Below, one piece after another: positions 25,454-33,990 of a stretch of DNA of 48,438 bases (the stretch's first letter is position 1; each line of letters begins with the position of its first letter). This DNA is from Accumulibacter sp. Lineage in GTDB: Bacteria; Pseudomonadota; Gammaproteobacteria; Burkholderiales; Rhodocyclaceae. The stretch is from NCBI GenBank assembly GCA_017302455.1, contig JAFLDO010000037.1, forward strand, positions 1-48,438, given 5' to 3'. The notes beneath the pieces are model-generated. The model did no database searches, was not told where the DNA came from, and saw only the letters and a list, made by a program, of their open reading frames with translations. The position numbers and the translations under genes are program-made.

Positions 25454-26233
25454 ATGCACTTCGATCTCGTCATCGCCGCGGACCATCCGAGCCGCCGCGC
25501 GGACTTTTCCCTGTGCGATGCCGCCGGCTTGGACGCCGATCAAACTGGCGCCGGACGAAGCGCTGCGCGTGCTCTTCGTCTTTGCCGAGGCGCGCGGCTC
25601 GCACCCTCGCGAAAGGGCGCAGCCCGGACCTCAATCCGCGCCAACCCCGTCTGCAGCGGATCGGCGAACTGAGCAGCGCGCAGCACGCGCACTTCGTCGG
25701 GCGCACTTGGGAACTGGTCGGGCTGGGAGCGGAATTCATCGGCTCCCGCCGGGGGGCGGAGGTGAAGCCGGTGGCGGTCGTCAGCGGGCTCGGCGGCATG
25801 GGCAAGACCGCGCTCACCGCCGAAGCGCTGGCGCTGTGGGAGTCGCGCTTCGAGTGGGTGCTGCTCTATCAGGCCAAGCCGAACCGGCTCGAGTTCGCGG
25901 CGCCGGATGCGGAGTTCCTCGTCCGCGCCTCGATCAGCGCGCACGACATCGCCCGGCAGGCCCACGTTGCCCAGGAGGGCTGGTCCGCCGCGCTGTTCGC
26001 CGAGCAAGGCGACTTCGCGCAGGCGATCACCCAGGAGCGCCGGGCCCTCGCGCTTCGCGAGCAGTTGCCCGGTCCCGGCGACCGTCCCGCGCTTCGCCGA
26101 CCTGCTCGCCGACCCCGCCTTCGCTCCGCTGGCGCAGTGGCTCAGCCAGCGCCAGGTAGATCGGGATTATCTGCCAGCCGCCGTGGACGACTTCCTCGAC
26201 CAGGCCCGGCAGGCCGCCCTCGCCAACCCGTAA
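25454..26233 (+). pseudogene. Relic of a CHAT/STAND NTPase with TPR-like segment, several frameshifts
   Basis: Pieces of one large protein appear in three frames in the right order. First MHFDLVIAADHPSRRADFSL (N-terminus, ATG 25454), then PDEALRVLFVFAEARGS (CHAT-like strand), then HFVGRTWELVGLG and the P-loop VVSGLGGMGKTALTAEALAL of an NB-ARC/STAND domain, then a TPR-like FAEQGDFAQAITQERRALAL, and finally FADLLADPAFAPLAQWLSQR with a normal-looking C-terminus ending at 26233. The full family is several times longer, so most of the protease-like domain and the repeat region have been deleted. CHAT-STAND proteins are thought to work in signal-triggered conflict or cell death. This copy cannot be functional. 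Confidence 0.65.
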
Positions 26234-26250
26234 ACCGAAGTTCCGCTCTC

Positions 26251-26278
26251 TTGCAGAACATACCGAGGTAGGTATACT
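26251..26278 (+). promoter_or_regulatory. Promoter and operator of the HigBA-like pair
   Basis: TTGCAG (26251-26256) and TATACT (26273-26278) are 16 nt apart. An inverted repeat ATACC (26260-26264) / GGTAT (26271-26275) lies between and over the -10, a fitting place for repression by the antitoxin. The start would be within a few bases of the toxin ATG. Confidence 0.6.
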
Positions 26279-26284
26279 TTGCTG

Positions 26285-26662
26285 ATGAACGTTCCTCCTC
26301 GAATCCAGCGTCCGTTGCACTGGGTCGGCTCGGCCAAGCGCAATCTGCTGGATTTCCCCGAGGACGTGGTCGATGAGTTCGGTTACGCGCTCGGGGTGGT
26401 GCAAATGGGGGGGCAACCGCCAACGGCAAAACCCTGGAAGGGAGAAGGAAGCGGCGTCTTCGAATTGGTGACGGATTTTCGTGGCGACACCTATCGGGCC
26501 GCCTACACGGTGCGATTCGCCAAAGCGGTCTATGTTCTTCACTGCTTCCAGAAGAAATCGCCGTCAGGCATCCGCACCGCCAAGGCCGACATCGACCTCA
26601 TTCATCAACGATTGAAGACAGCGCGCAACGACTACGAGGTGCGATATGGCAAGGAAGACTGA
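26285..26662 (+). CDS. RelE/HigB-type toxin (phage Gp49-like family)
   Basis: 125 residues. Core features of the Gp49/HigB-like RelE-fold group are present: LHWVGSAKRNLLDFPEDVVDE at the start, GEGSGVFELVTDFRGDTYRA in the middle, and AVYVLHCFQKKSP-SGIRT with TAKADIDLIHQRL at the end. These toxins cut mRNA at the ribosome. ATG at 26285 is chosen over 26279 because the -10 box ends at 26278. It precedes and overlaps its antitoxin by 17 nt (toxin-first order as in higBA). Confidence 0.85.
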   Translation: MNVPPRIQRPLHWVGSAKRNLLDFPEDVVDEFGYALGVVQMGGQPPTAKPWKGEGSGVFELVTDFRGDTYRAAYTVRFAKAVYVLHCFQKKSPSGIRTAKADIDLIHQRLKTARNDYEVRYGKED

Positions 26663-26981
26663 AACGGTGGAAGTCGGTACGGGCAACGTGTTCCAGGACC
26701 TGGGACTGGCCGACGCGGGAGAACGGCAACTTCGTGTTCAGCTCGCCATGCGCCTCAACGACCTTACCAAGGATCGGAAGCTGACCCAGACCATGGTGGC
26801 CGAAATCTTCGGTATCCCCCAGCCCCATGTATCCGAACTGCGCAACTTCAAGCTGAGTCGTTTTTCGTCGGAGCGCCTGCTGCACTTCATTACCCTACTC
26901 GACAAGGACGTGGAAATCGTCATTCGACCCAAGGCGGCAAATCACACGACAGGCCTGGTTTCAGTGCTGGTGGCTGCCTGA
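26646..26981 (+). CDS. XRE-family antitoxin (HigA-like)
   Basis: 111 residues. Helix-turn-helix in the centre (LTQTMVAEIFGIPQPHVSEL) followed by RFSSERLLHFITLLDKDVEI, the standard pattern of the XRE antitoxins paired with Gp49-like toxins. It neutralises the preceding toxin and probably represses the shared promoter through the palindrome at 26260-26275. Start at 26646 lies within the toxin gene end (17-nt overlap). Confidence 0.88.
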   Translation: MARKTETVEVGTGNVFQDLGLADAGERQLRVQLAMRLNDLTKDRKLTQTMVAEIFGIPQPHVSELRNFKLSRFSSERLLHFITLLDKDVEIVIRPKAANHTTGLVSVLVAA

Positions 26982-27143
26982 ATGGCGGGAAACATCTACC
27001 TGCCCATGATCAGCCCCCATGCAGCGGCGTCAGTCTCGGTCTTTGCGCGTTGGCGCTGCGCGGAGAGGATCCGCGACACCAGCAGCCGGCTGCACGAGGT
27101 TCCGCCGGGGCGAACCGGCTGAGATTGGAGATTGACACCGGCC

Positions 27144-27230
27144 ATGCCCACGCACTTCGATCTCCTCATCGCTGCGGACCATCCGAGCCACCGCGCCAAG
27201 CAGGCGGCAGCGGATGACGCCGGCGGTCGC
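27144..27230 (+). pseudogene. Second fragment of the CHAT-protein N-terminus
   Basis: MPTHFDLLIAADHPSHRA from ATG 27144 nearly duplicates the first residues of the relic at 25454 (MHFDLVIAADHPSRRA). After DDAGG the similarity ends. The rest of the gap 26982-27333 shows no gene except the second copy of the 46-bp repeat. Confidence 0.5.
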
Positions 27231-27293
27231 CGGCGACGCGCACTTCTGGCAACTCGGAAAATAGGAAAGCCCTGGGCACGCTGGTCGCCGCTC

Positions 27294-27339
27294 GGCGTGC
27301 CGGGGGTTGAGCCGAAGCAGCGGCCGGCGCCTGTCAGTC
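27294..27339 (+). repeat. 46-bp dispersed repeat, copy 2
   Basis: Partner of 25372-25417 (38 of 46 matching). It overlaps the last codon and stop of the AarF/ABC1 kinase gene on the other strand. In copy 1 the repeat precedes the CHAT N-terminus; here it follows it, so the order is changed. Confidence 0.55.
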
Positions 27340-28812
27340 GTGGGCGGTGCCGCTGCCGCCGGTCAGGAAACGCAGCGTGCTTGCCGGCAGCTCGGCGCCG
27401 AGACCGAACAGGTCGGCATTCGAGAGATGGGCGCCTCCCTGGCGGCGCGAGTCCGCCCAGATCCAGGGCCGCCACCACAGGCTCCTGATGAACTGGCTGG
27501 CCCCTTCGCGAATGAGGACGCCATCCATCGTCATGTCCTGCGAAACGTCGGCGGCGACTCCCGACAGGGTCAGCAGCGCCTTGCGAAAAAGGCTGACTTC
27601 TTCGGGAAAGCGGACCGCCGACGTCGCAGCCAGCGCGTCGAGCAGCGAGGTCATCCACTCGAAGCCGGGGAAAGTGCCGCGGCGCACCTCCCCGATCGCC
27701 TGTCTGACGGCGACCTGAACCTGGGCGTCGTCGACCGACTCGCCGAGCGCGGCGATCGCCGCGCAGACGCGCCTGTCGTTCAGCGTCAGGGCGCCGAGAA
27801 CGAGTTGCACGACCGCCTCGCACTGGCGTTTGGCGAGTTTCGTCGTCAGCGCCCAGTCGAGGATGGCCAGTCGTCCATCCGGCGTCGCCAGCAGGTTGCC
27901 GGCGTGCGGGTCGGCATGGAAGACAGCCCCGGCCTCGCCGCTGCTCCAGAAGGGTTGGGCCAGCAAGGCCCGGATCAGTCGTTCGGCCCGCTGTCGCATC
28001 TCCCTCGCCGGCAGGTCCTGGGACGTCACCTTGCAGCCATCGACCCTTTGCATGGCCGTGACGGTCGGCGTGGAAAACGGGAACACGCGGGGAATGACGA
28101 TGTCCGGCGAGCCGGCATAGAACTCGGCTGCCTGGCGCAGATGGGCCTGCTCGCGGTCAAGGCGGGCTTCGTTGGCGAGCAGGTGGGCAACGCTCTCGAG
28201 GGTGTTGGCGTAGTCGAACACCGGCAGTCCGTGCGCAACACAGCGTTCTTCGAGGAAACTTCCGAGCGCCGGCCAGATGGCGAGTTCTTCGTCCAGCCGG
28301 TCCTGGACGCCCGGCCGCAGCACCTTGAAGACGCCCTGCTGCGGGGGGCTGTTCGCTGCCGGCCGCCAGACGAAGGGAACGACGACGGCGACGCTGGCCT
28401 CGGCAAGCGCCTTTCTCGCGATGTGCAGGCCCGCGACATGGCCCACCTCGCGTTCGAGCAGTGGGCGGACGGCCGCCAGCGAATCCGTCGGGACAAGCGT
28501 TTCGAGTTCCTGCAAGCGCCGGCGCAGGTCGCCGGCAAGGCGGCGGTCGTGGGCGACCACCTGTCCCAGCTTGTGCAGGGTGGGGCAGAAACGAAACAGG
28601 GCGAGCAGCCGCCGGGGACGGCTGGCGTTGATCGGCAGCGCCAGTTGGGCGGCGAAAATGTCTCGCTGGCGGACGGGCGAGAGGCGGTCGAGGAAGAACA
28701 GCAGCGCGTCGGCCAGCAGCGGACGAAAGCGTGCGTGCGTCGGCGGCAACAGCTCGCTGAGGCGCAGCAGGATGCCCAGCAGGCTGGAGTCGATATCGGG
28801 TGGCACGGTCAT
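27334..28812 (-). CDS. AarF/ABC1 (UbiB-type) kinase-like protein
   Basis: 492 residues. An N-terminal helical region is followed by the atypical kinase domain: VFKVLRPGVQDRLDEELAIW with the ATP-binding Lys, an ExD-like acidic helix (NEARLDREQAHL), the catalytic loop FHADPHAGNLL and LDWALTTKL. The UbiB family supports ubiquinone synthesis or lipid-linked functions in bacteria; this protein is shorter at the C-terminus and has no obvious membrane helices, so it may be a divergent ABC1 branch. The frame opens at 29055; ATG at 28812 (MTVPPDIDSSLLG) is preferred, since the upstream part is low-complexity. A single-gene unit, downstream of the TetR gene on the same strand, with a 164-nt gap that contains nothing clear. 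Confidence 0.85.
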   Translation of the reverse strand: MTVPPDIDSSLLGILLRLSELLPPTHARFRPLLADALLFFLDRLSPVRQRDIFAAQLALPINASRPRRLLALFRFCPTLHKLGQVVAHDRRLAGDLRRRLQELETLVPTDSLAAVRPLLEREVGHVAGLHIARKALAEASVAVVVPFVWRPAANSPPQQGVFKVLRPGVQDRLDEELAIWPALGSFLEERCVAHGLPVFDYANTLESVAHLLANEARLDREQAHLRQAAEFYAGSPDIVIPRVFPFSTPTVTAMQRVDGCKVTSQDLPAREMRQRAERLIRALLAQPFWSSGEAGAVFHADPHAGNLLATPDGRLAILDWALTTKLAKRQCEAVVQLVLGALTLNDRRVCAAIAALGESVDDAQVQVAVRQAIGEVRRGTFPGFEWMTSLLDALAATSAVRFPEEVSLFRKALLTLSGVAADVSQDMTMDGVLIREGASQFIRSLWWRPWIWADSRRQGGAHLSNADLFGLGAELPASTLRFLTGGSGTAHD

Positions 28813-28976
28813 GGCATCGGAGGTCTGCCGCAAGGGCGCAAGAGGGGGCGAGGCGAAGGGCGAAGGGCGAAGCTGCAGAGAGGATCTGCGGCGGCCGGCA
28901 AAATCGTAGCAGACTTCCGTGCTGTTGGCGGTGCCGCCCGCAACCGGCGACTTCCGTGCTCGACGAGCGCTGCCGG

Positions 28977-29597
28977 TCAGGCCCGGCGCCGCAACCCCAT
29001 GTGCGTCGAAATCATCCGCGGGATCTCCTGGTCGAGACCGCCATGGAGCTGGCATTCGAGCAGCAGATGCAGCATGCCGCTGGTGAACGCCCAGGTGTCG
29101 CGCGCGCTGTCGACCGGATCCAGGCCGGCGCGCAACATGCCCTGATCTGCCGCCCGCTGGTAGATACGTTCGATCTTCTCGAGAAATTCGCGCGCCGGGC
29201 GCGTGGCCTCTTCCTGGACGCTGGCGAATTCATCGACGTATTCGCAGCGCGAGATCATGATCTCGAACACCTCGCGCACCACTGCGCAGTCTTCGAGCAC
29301 GCGAAAGAACTCCTTCAGCGAAGCCTCGATGGCATCGAGCGGGTTGGCGTAGGATTCCGAGAACAGGAACGCGTCGGTACGTTCGACCATCGGCCGGAAC
29401 GCGTCTTCGCGCATGGCAAAAAACAGTTCCGCCTTGTCCTTGAAGTGCCAATAGACGGCACCGCGCGTGAGGCCCGCCGCCTGGGCGATTTTCTCGAGTG
29501 TCGAGCGACTCACCCCGCACTGATGAAACACCGTGCGCGCGGCGTCGATCAATTGCTTGCGGGTCTGTTCCGCGTCTTCCTTCGTTCTTCTGGCCAT
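28977..29597 (-). CDS. acrR: TetR-family repressor of the RND pump (AcrR/TtgR-like)
   Basis: 206 residues. Start MARRTKEDAEQTRKQLIDAA, then the AcrR-type helix-turn-helix GVSRSTLEKIAQAAGLTRGA and VYWHFKDKAELFFAM, followed by a helical ligand domain with the FFRVLEDCAVVREVFEIM region. The whole resembles AcrR/TtgR/MexR-type TetR regulators that respond to drugs. ATG at 29597 is chosen over the open frame to 29687. It is divergent from the pump operon and shares a palindrome with it. The symbol is by analogy. Confidence 0.9.
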   Translation of the reverse strand: MARRTKEDAEQTRKQLIDAARTVFHQCGVSRSTLEKIAQAAGLTRGAVYWHFKDKAELFFAMREDAFRPMVERTDAFLFSESYANPLDAIEASLKEFFRVLEDCAVVREVFEIMISRCEYVDEFASVQEEATRPAREFLEKIERIYQRAADQGMLRAGLDPVDSARDTWAFTSGMLHLLLECQLHGGLDQEIPRMISTHMGLRRRA

Positions 29598-29672
29598 TGC
29601 CTCTCTCCCGGTCGGTCTCCATGTGCGGCGCTGGCAGGCATGGTAAGCGATCCTGCCATGTGTCCGCACTCC

Positions 29673-29702
29673 TTGACATACATACATGCACGTATGTATA
29701 GT
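29673..29702 (+). promoter_or_regulatory. Pump promoter with AcrR-like operator
   Basis: TTGACA (29673-29678) and TATAGT (29697-29702), 18 nt apart, give a good sigma-70 promoter for the pump. ATACATAC (29678-29685) and GTATGTAT (29692-29699) form an inverted repeat filling the spacer. The known E. coli AcrR operator begins TACATAC and ends GTATGTA, so the arms agree; the centre here is 4 bp shorter (20 versus 24 bp from TACATAC to GTATGTA). Confidence 0.75.
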
Positions 29703-29735
29703 CTAGCATCAGATTTCCGTGATGGAGCAGTTCCC

Positions 29736-30854
29736 ATGTCGCGTCGCCCCCTGTTATTGCGCACCGCCGCCTTCCTGATCGTCGCCGCCGGTGCGCTGAG
29801 CGCCTGCTCGGACAGCCGGCCTGCCGCGCCGCCGGCCATGGCGCCGCTGCCGGTGACCGTGCTCGACGTTCAGCCACAGAAGGTGCCGACGTCGATCGAG
29901 GTCATGGCGCAGACCGAAGGCGCGCGCGAAACCGAGGTGCGCGCCCGGGTCGGCGGCATTCTCATGAAGCGGCTGTACCAGGAAGGCGAAACGGTCAAGG
30001 CTGGCCAGCCGCTCTTCCAGATCGATCGGGCGCCGTACGAGATCGCCCTCGCGGACGCCCGCGCCAGATCCGATCAGGCCGGACGTGAGATGAAGCGGCT
30101 GCATGGGCTGATCGAATCGAAAGCGATCAGCCAGAAAGAATACGACGACGCCACCTCGACCAACGCGATTGCCCAGGCCGCGCTGCGCCAGGCCGAACTG
30201 AACCTGGCGTGGACCACCGTCACCGCACCGGTCGCCGGTACCACCGGCCGTGCCGTGAAGTCCGAAGGCAACCTGATCAGCGCCGGTGGCGACGGCTTGC
30301 TGACCTCGATCTACCAGCTGAATCCGATCTGGGTCCGCTTCAGCCTCGGAGAAAGCGATCTCGCGCGGTTCGCCGGCGGTCGCATTTCCGAGCGCGAGGT
30401 CACCGGCGTCGAACTCCTGCTGGCTAATGGCTCGGTCTACACCGGGCAGGGGAAACTGAACTTCCTCGCCTCGACGATCGACACGACCCTCGGCACGCAG
30501 GCCCTGCGCGCCGAATTCGCCAACGCCGACAAGCAGTTGTTGCCCGGCCAGTTCGTCCGCGTCCGCCTGCTCACCGGCGAACGCGACGGCGTGTTCCTGG
30601 TGCCGCAGTCGGCGGTGCTGCAGAGCGAACAAGGTGCCCTGGTCATGCTGGCCGGTGCCGACAACAAGGTGGCGCCGCGGCCGGTGCAGACCGGCGAGTG
30701 GCGCGGCAGGGACTGGGTGATCCTCGGCGGCCTGCAGGCGGGCGACAAGGTGATTGTCGACAACCTGATGAAGCTGCGGCCGGGTGCGCCGGTGGCCCCG
30801 CACCCGGCCGCGCCGCCCGGCGCACCTGCGCCGACGCCGGCCAGGCAGGGTTGA
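29736..30854 (+). CDS. acrA: RND efflux pump periplasmic adaptor (AcrA/MexA type)
   Basis: 372 residues. Lipoprotein signal ending in GALSACSDS with Cys25 or so as the lipid site; barrel-sandwich halves with GARETEVRARVGGILMKRLYQEG and VTAPVAGTTGRAVKSEGNLI around the helical hairpin (about 100-170); then beta-barrel and membrane-proximal domains with LLPGQFVRVRLLTGER. The frame is open far upstream, but ATG at 29736 begins the signal peptide and follows GATGGAGCAG. First gene of the three-gene pump; 9 nt before the permease. Confidence 0.93.
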   Translation: MSRRPLLLRTAAFLIVAAGALSACSDSRPAAPPAMAPLPVTVLDVQPQKVPTSIEVMAQTEGARETEVRARVGGILMKRLYQEGETVKAGQPLFQIDRAPYEIALADARARSDQAGREMKRLHGLIESKAISQKEYDDATSTNAIAQAALRQAELNLAWTTVTAPVAGTTGRAVKSEGNLISAGGDGLLTSIYQLNPIWVRFSLGESDLARFAGGRISEREVTGVELLLANGSVYTGQGKLNFLASTIDTTLGTQALRAEFANADKQLLPGQFVRVRLLTGERDGVFLVPQSAVLQSEQGALVMLAGADNKVAPRPVQTGEWRGRDWVILGGLQAGDKVIVDNLMKLRPGAPVAPHPAAPPGAPAPTPARQG

Positions 30855-30863
30855 GGAGCGGGC

Positions 30864-33800
30864 ATGTCGAAATTCTTCATCACGCGGCCGATCTTTGCCT
30901 CGGTCATCTCCATCGTCATCGTCATCGCCGGTCTGCTGGCGTCGCTGGTGTTGCCGATCGCGCAGTACCCGCAGATTGCGCCGCCGACCGTGCTGATTAC
31001 CGCCAACTACCCCGGCGCTTCCGCCGAAACGCTGGCGAGGACGGTTGCCGCGCCGATCGAAGAACAGTTGAACGGGGTCGAGGGGCTTGCCTACTTCACG
31101 TCCTCGGCGGCGGCCAACGGCACGATGACCATCACCGCCACCTTCGAAGTCGGCAGCAACGTCGATGTGGCCTCGGTCAACGTCAACAACCGCGTCAAGG
31201 CCGCCGAGCCGCGCTTGCCGGAAGAGGTGCGGCGCAACGGCGTGATCGTCCAGAAACGTTCCAATGACATTCTGCAGGTGGTCGCGCTGGAATCCGCCAA
31301 GGGCCGCTACAGCACGCTGTTCCTGTCGAACTATGCCTCCCTGAACATCGTCGACGAACTCAAGCGCATCAAGGGAGTCGGCGATGTGAGCATTTTCGGC
31401 GCGCAGGATTACTCGATGCGCGTCTGGTTGAAACCCGATCGCATGGCGCAGCTCGGCCTGACGGCCAGCGACGTCGCCGCCGCGATCAAGGCCCAGAACG
31501 CCCAGAACGCCGCCGGCAAGATCGGCCAGGAGCCGGCGCCGGACGACCAGATGCTGGTGTACACGGTCACCGCCAAAGGTCGCCTGCTGACGCCCGAGGA
31601 ATTCGGCAACATCGTCATCCGTGCCAGCGGCCCGGGTGGCGTGCTACGCCTGCAGGACGTCGCACGCATCGAGCTCGGCGCCTACAGCTACGACCAGAGC
31701 GTGCAGCTCGACGGCCAGCCGACGATCGCCATGGGCGTCTTCCTGCAGACCGGCGCCAATGCGCTGGAGGTCGCCGAACTGGTACGCGCCCGGCTCGATG
31801 CGCTGCAGAAGAAGTTCCCGGAAGGCATGGGCTACATCATTCCTTTCGATACCACGCTGTTCGTCTCCGCCTCGATCAGTGAAGTGATCAAGACGCTGAT
31901 CGAAGCGATGCTGCTGGTCCTCGCCGTCGTCTACATCTTCCTGCAAAGCTGGCGCGCGACCCTGATCCCGATGGTCGCCGTGCCGATCTCGCTGATCGGC
32001 ACCTTCGCCGGGCTGTGGCTGTTCGGCTTCTCGATCAACACGCTGACGCTGTTCGCGATGGTCCTGGCGATCGGCATCGTCGTCGATGATGCGATCGTCG
32101 TGCTCGAGAACGTCGAACGGCTGATGGCCGAGGAGAAGCTGGCGCCACGTGCCGCGGCGATCAAGGCCATGCAGGAAGTGCAGGGGGCGCTGGTCGCCAT
32201 CGTTCTGGTGCTCTGCGCGGTATTCATCCCGGTCGCCTTTCTCGGGGGAATCGCCGGCCAGCTCTACAAGCAGTTCGCGGTCACCGTGGCTGTCGCCGTC
32301 GTTCTGTCGGGCGTCGTCGCGCTGACTCTCACGCCGGCGCTGTGCGCCTTGCTGCTCAAGCCGCAGCACAGCGAGCACCAGGTCTTCAAGCCGTTCAACC
32401 GCCTGTTCGAGCGTTTCACCCGCTCGTATACCCGCACCGTCGGCCTGACGCTGAAGCACGCCATCATCGGCGGCGTGAGCTTTGCGCTGGTGATCGGCGC
32501 GACCGTCGCCTTCTTCCGCATCATTCCGGGCAGCTTCGTCCCCGCCGAGGATCAGGGCTATCTGATCTCGGCGCTGATGCTGCCGGACGGCGCAACGCTC
32601 AAGCGCACGGCGACGACCGGCGAAGGCATGCGCCAGATGGTGGCCGCCGACCCGGCCGTCAAGCACACCGTCGTCGTCTCCGGTTTCGACCTGATCGGCG
32701 GCGGCAACAAGCCCAACGCCGGTACCATTTTCATCCCGCTCAAGGACTGGGACGAGCGTCAGGCGACGGCGCCGGAACTGGCCGGCAAGTTCATGGGCTT
32801 CGGCATGCTGCAGCCGGACGGCATGGCGCTGGTTTTCAACCCGCCGCCGATCATGGGCCTGGGAACCGCTGGCGGCTTCGAGGTGTATCTGCAGAACCGT
32901 GTCGATGGCGACAGCCGGAAGCTCAACGAAGTCACTCAGGCCTTCCTCGCCGCCTTGCAGGCACGGCCTGAATTCACGCGCATCAGCAGCTTCTTCCGGC
33001 CGACCGTGCCGCAACTGTTCGTCGAGGTGGACGAACAGAAGGCGCTGGCCCTCGGCATCCCGCTGGCGAGCATCTACGAGACCCTGCAAAGCACGATGGG
33101 TACGCTCTACGTCAACGACTTCAACAAGGCCGGCCGCGTCTATCGGGTGCAGTTGCAGGCCGAAGCGGACTACCGGATGAAGCCCGACGACCTGAGCAAG
33201 GTGCATGTGCGCAGTGCGACCAGCAATACGATGATTCCGCTGTCGGCGATCAGCACCGTCAAGCCGGTCGTCGGTCCCGAGCAGGTCGAGCGCTTCAACG
33301 GCTTTGTCGCCGCCAAGATCATGGGCGACAGCCGGCCGGGAGTCAGTTCGGGCGATGCCATCCGGATCGTCGAGGAAGTCGCCGCGGCAACGCTGCCGAG
33401 CGGCTACGAAATCGCCTGGACCGGTCAGGCCTATCAGGAGAAGCGTAGCGCCGGCTCGTCGCTGCAGGCTTTCGCCTTCGCCATCGTCATGGTCTTCCTG
33501 ATCCTGGCGGCGCAGTACGAAAAGTGGTCGCTGCCGCTGGCGGTGATCATGGCCGTGCCTTTCGCGCTGCTCGGCGCGCTCACCGCGATCTGGCTGCGCG
33601 GCATGCCGAACGACATCTACTTCCAGATCGGCCTCGTCGTGTTGATCGGCCTGGCATCCAAGAATGCCATCCTGATCGTCGAGTTCGCCGCCCGCAAACA
33701 CGCCGAAGGCATGGCCATCGTCGATGCCGCACTGGCCGCCGCGCGCCTGCGCCTGCGGCCGATCATCATGACCTCGCTTGCCTTCGTGCTCGGTGTCCTC

Positions 33801-33989
33801 CCCCTGGTGAAAGCGAGCGGTGCGGGCGCCGCCGCCCGGCAGTCGATGGGCACCGGCGTTTTCGCCGGCATGATCGCTGCCACCTTCATCGCCACCATCT
33901 TCATCCCGCTCTTCTTCACGTGGCTGGAACGTGGCAAACCACTGTCGCCCGGCGACGACTCGCCCACCTTGCCGACGGAGAAGAACTGA
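30864..33989 (+). CDS. acrB: RND efflux pump inner-membrane transporter (AcrB/MexB type)
   Basis: 1041 residues, full length. Twelve membrane helices; the proton-relay region AMVLAIGIVVDDAIVVLENVER (two Asp in the fourth helix, split here: GIVVDDAIVVLENVER) and the helix-ten Lys region (GLASKNAILIVEFA) are present, and the HAE1 signature of multidrug pumps (FFITRPIFASVISIVI at the N-terminus) is clear. It exports hydrophobic drugs, dyes, detergents or solvents using the proton gradient, with the adaptor and outer-membrane channel encoded on each side. Confidence 0.96.
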   Translation: MSKFFITRPIFASVISIVIVIAGLLASLVLPIAQYPQIAPPTVLITANYPGASAETLARTVAAPIEEQLNGVEGLAYFTSSAAANGTMTITATFEVGSNVDVASVNVNNRVKAAEPRLPEEVRRNGVIVQKRSNDILQVVALESAKGRYSTLFLSNYASLNIVDELKRIKGVGDVSIFGAQDYSMRVWLKPDRMAQLGLTASDVAAAIKAQNAQNAAGKIGQEPAPDDQMLVYTVTAKGRLLTPEEFGNIVIRASGPGGVLRLQDVARIELGAYSYDQSVQLDGQPTIAMGVFLQTGANALEVAELVRARLDALQKKFPEGMGYIIPFDTTLFVSASISEVIKTLIEAMLLVLAVVYIFLQSWRATLIPMVAVPISLIGTFAGLWLFGFSINTLTLFAMVLAIGIVVDDAIVVLENVERLMAEEKLAPRAAAIKAMQEVQGALVAIVLVLCAVFIPVAFLGGIAGQLYKQFAVTVAVAVVLSGVVALTLTPALCALLLKPQHSEHQVFKPFNRLFERFTRSYTRTVGLTLKHAIIGGVSFALVIGATVAFFRIIPGSFVPAEDQGYLISALMLPDGATLKRTATTGEGMRQMVAADPAVKHTVVVSGFDLIGGGNKPNAGTIFIPLKDWDERQATAPELAGKFMGFGMLQPDGMALVFNPPPIMGLGTAGGFEVYLQNRVDGDSRKLNEVTQAFLAALQARPEFTRISSFFRPTVPQLFVEVDEQKALALGIPLASIYETLQSTMGTLYVNDFNKAGRVYRVQLQAEADYRMKPDDLSKVHVRSATSNTMIPLSAISTVKPVVGPEQVERFNGFVAAKIMGDSRPGVSSGDAIRIVEEVAAATLPSGYEIAWTGQAYQEKRSAGSSLQAFAFAIVMVFLILAAQYEKWSLPLAVIMAVPFALLGALTAIWLRGMPNDIYFQIGLVVLIGLASKNAILIVEFAARKHAEGMAIVDAALAAARLRLRPIIMTSLAFVLGVLPLVKASGAGAAARQSMGTGVFAGMIAATFIATIFIPLFFTWLERGKPLSPGDDSPTLPTEKN

Positions 33990-33990
33990 A

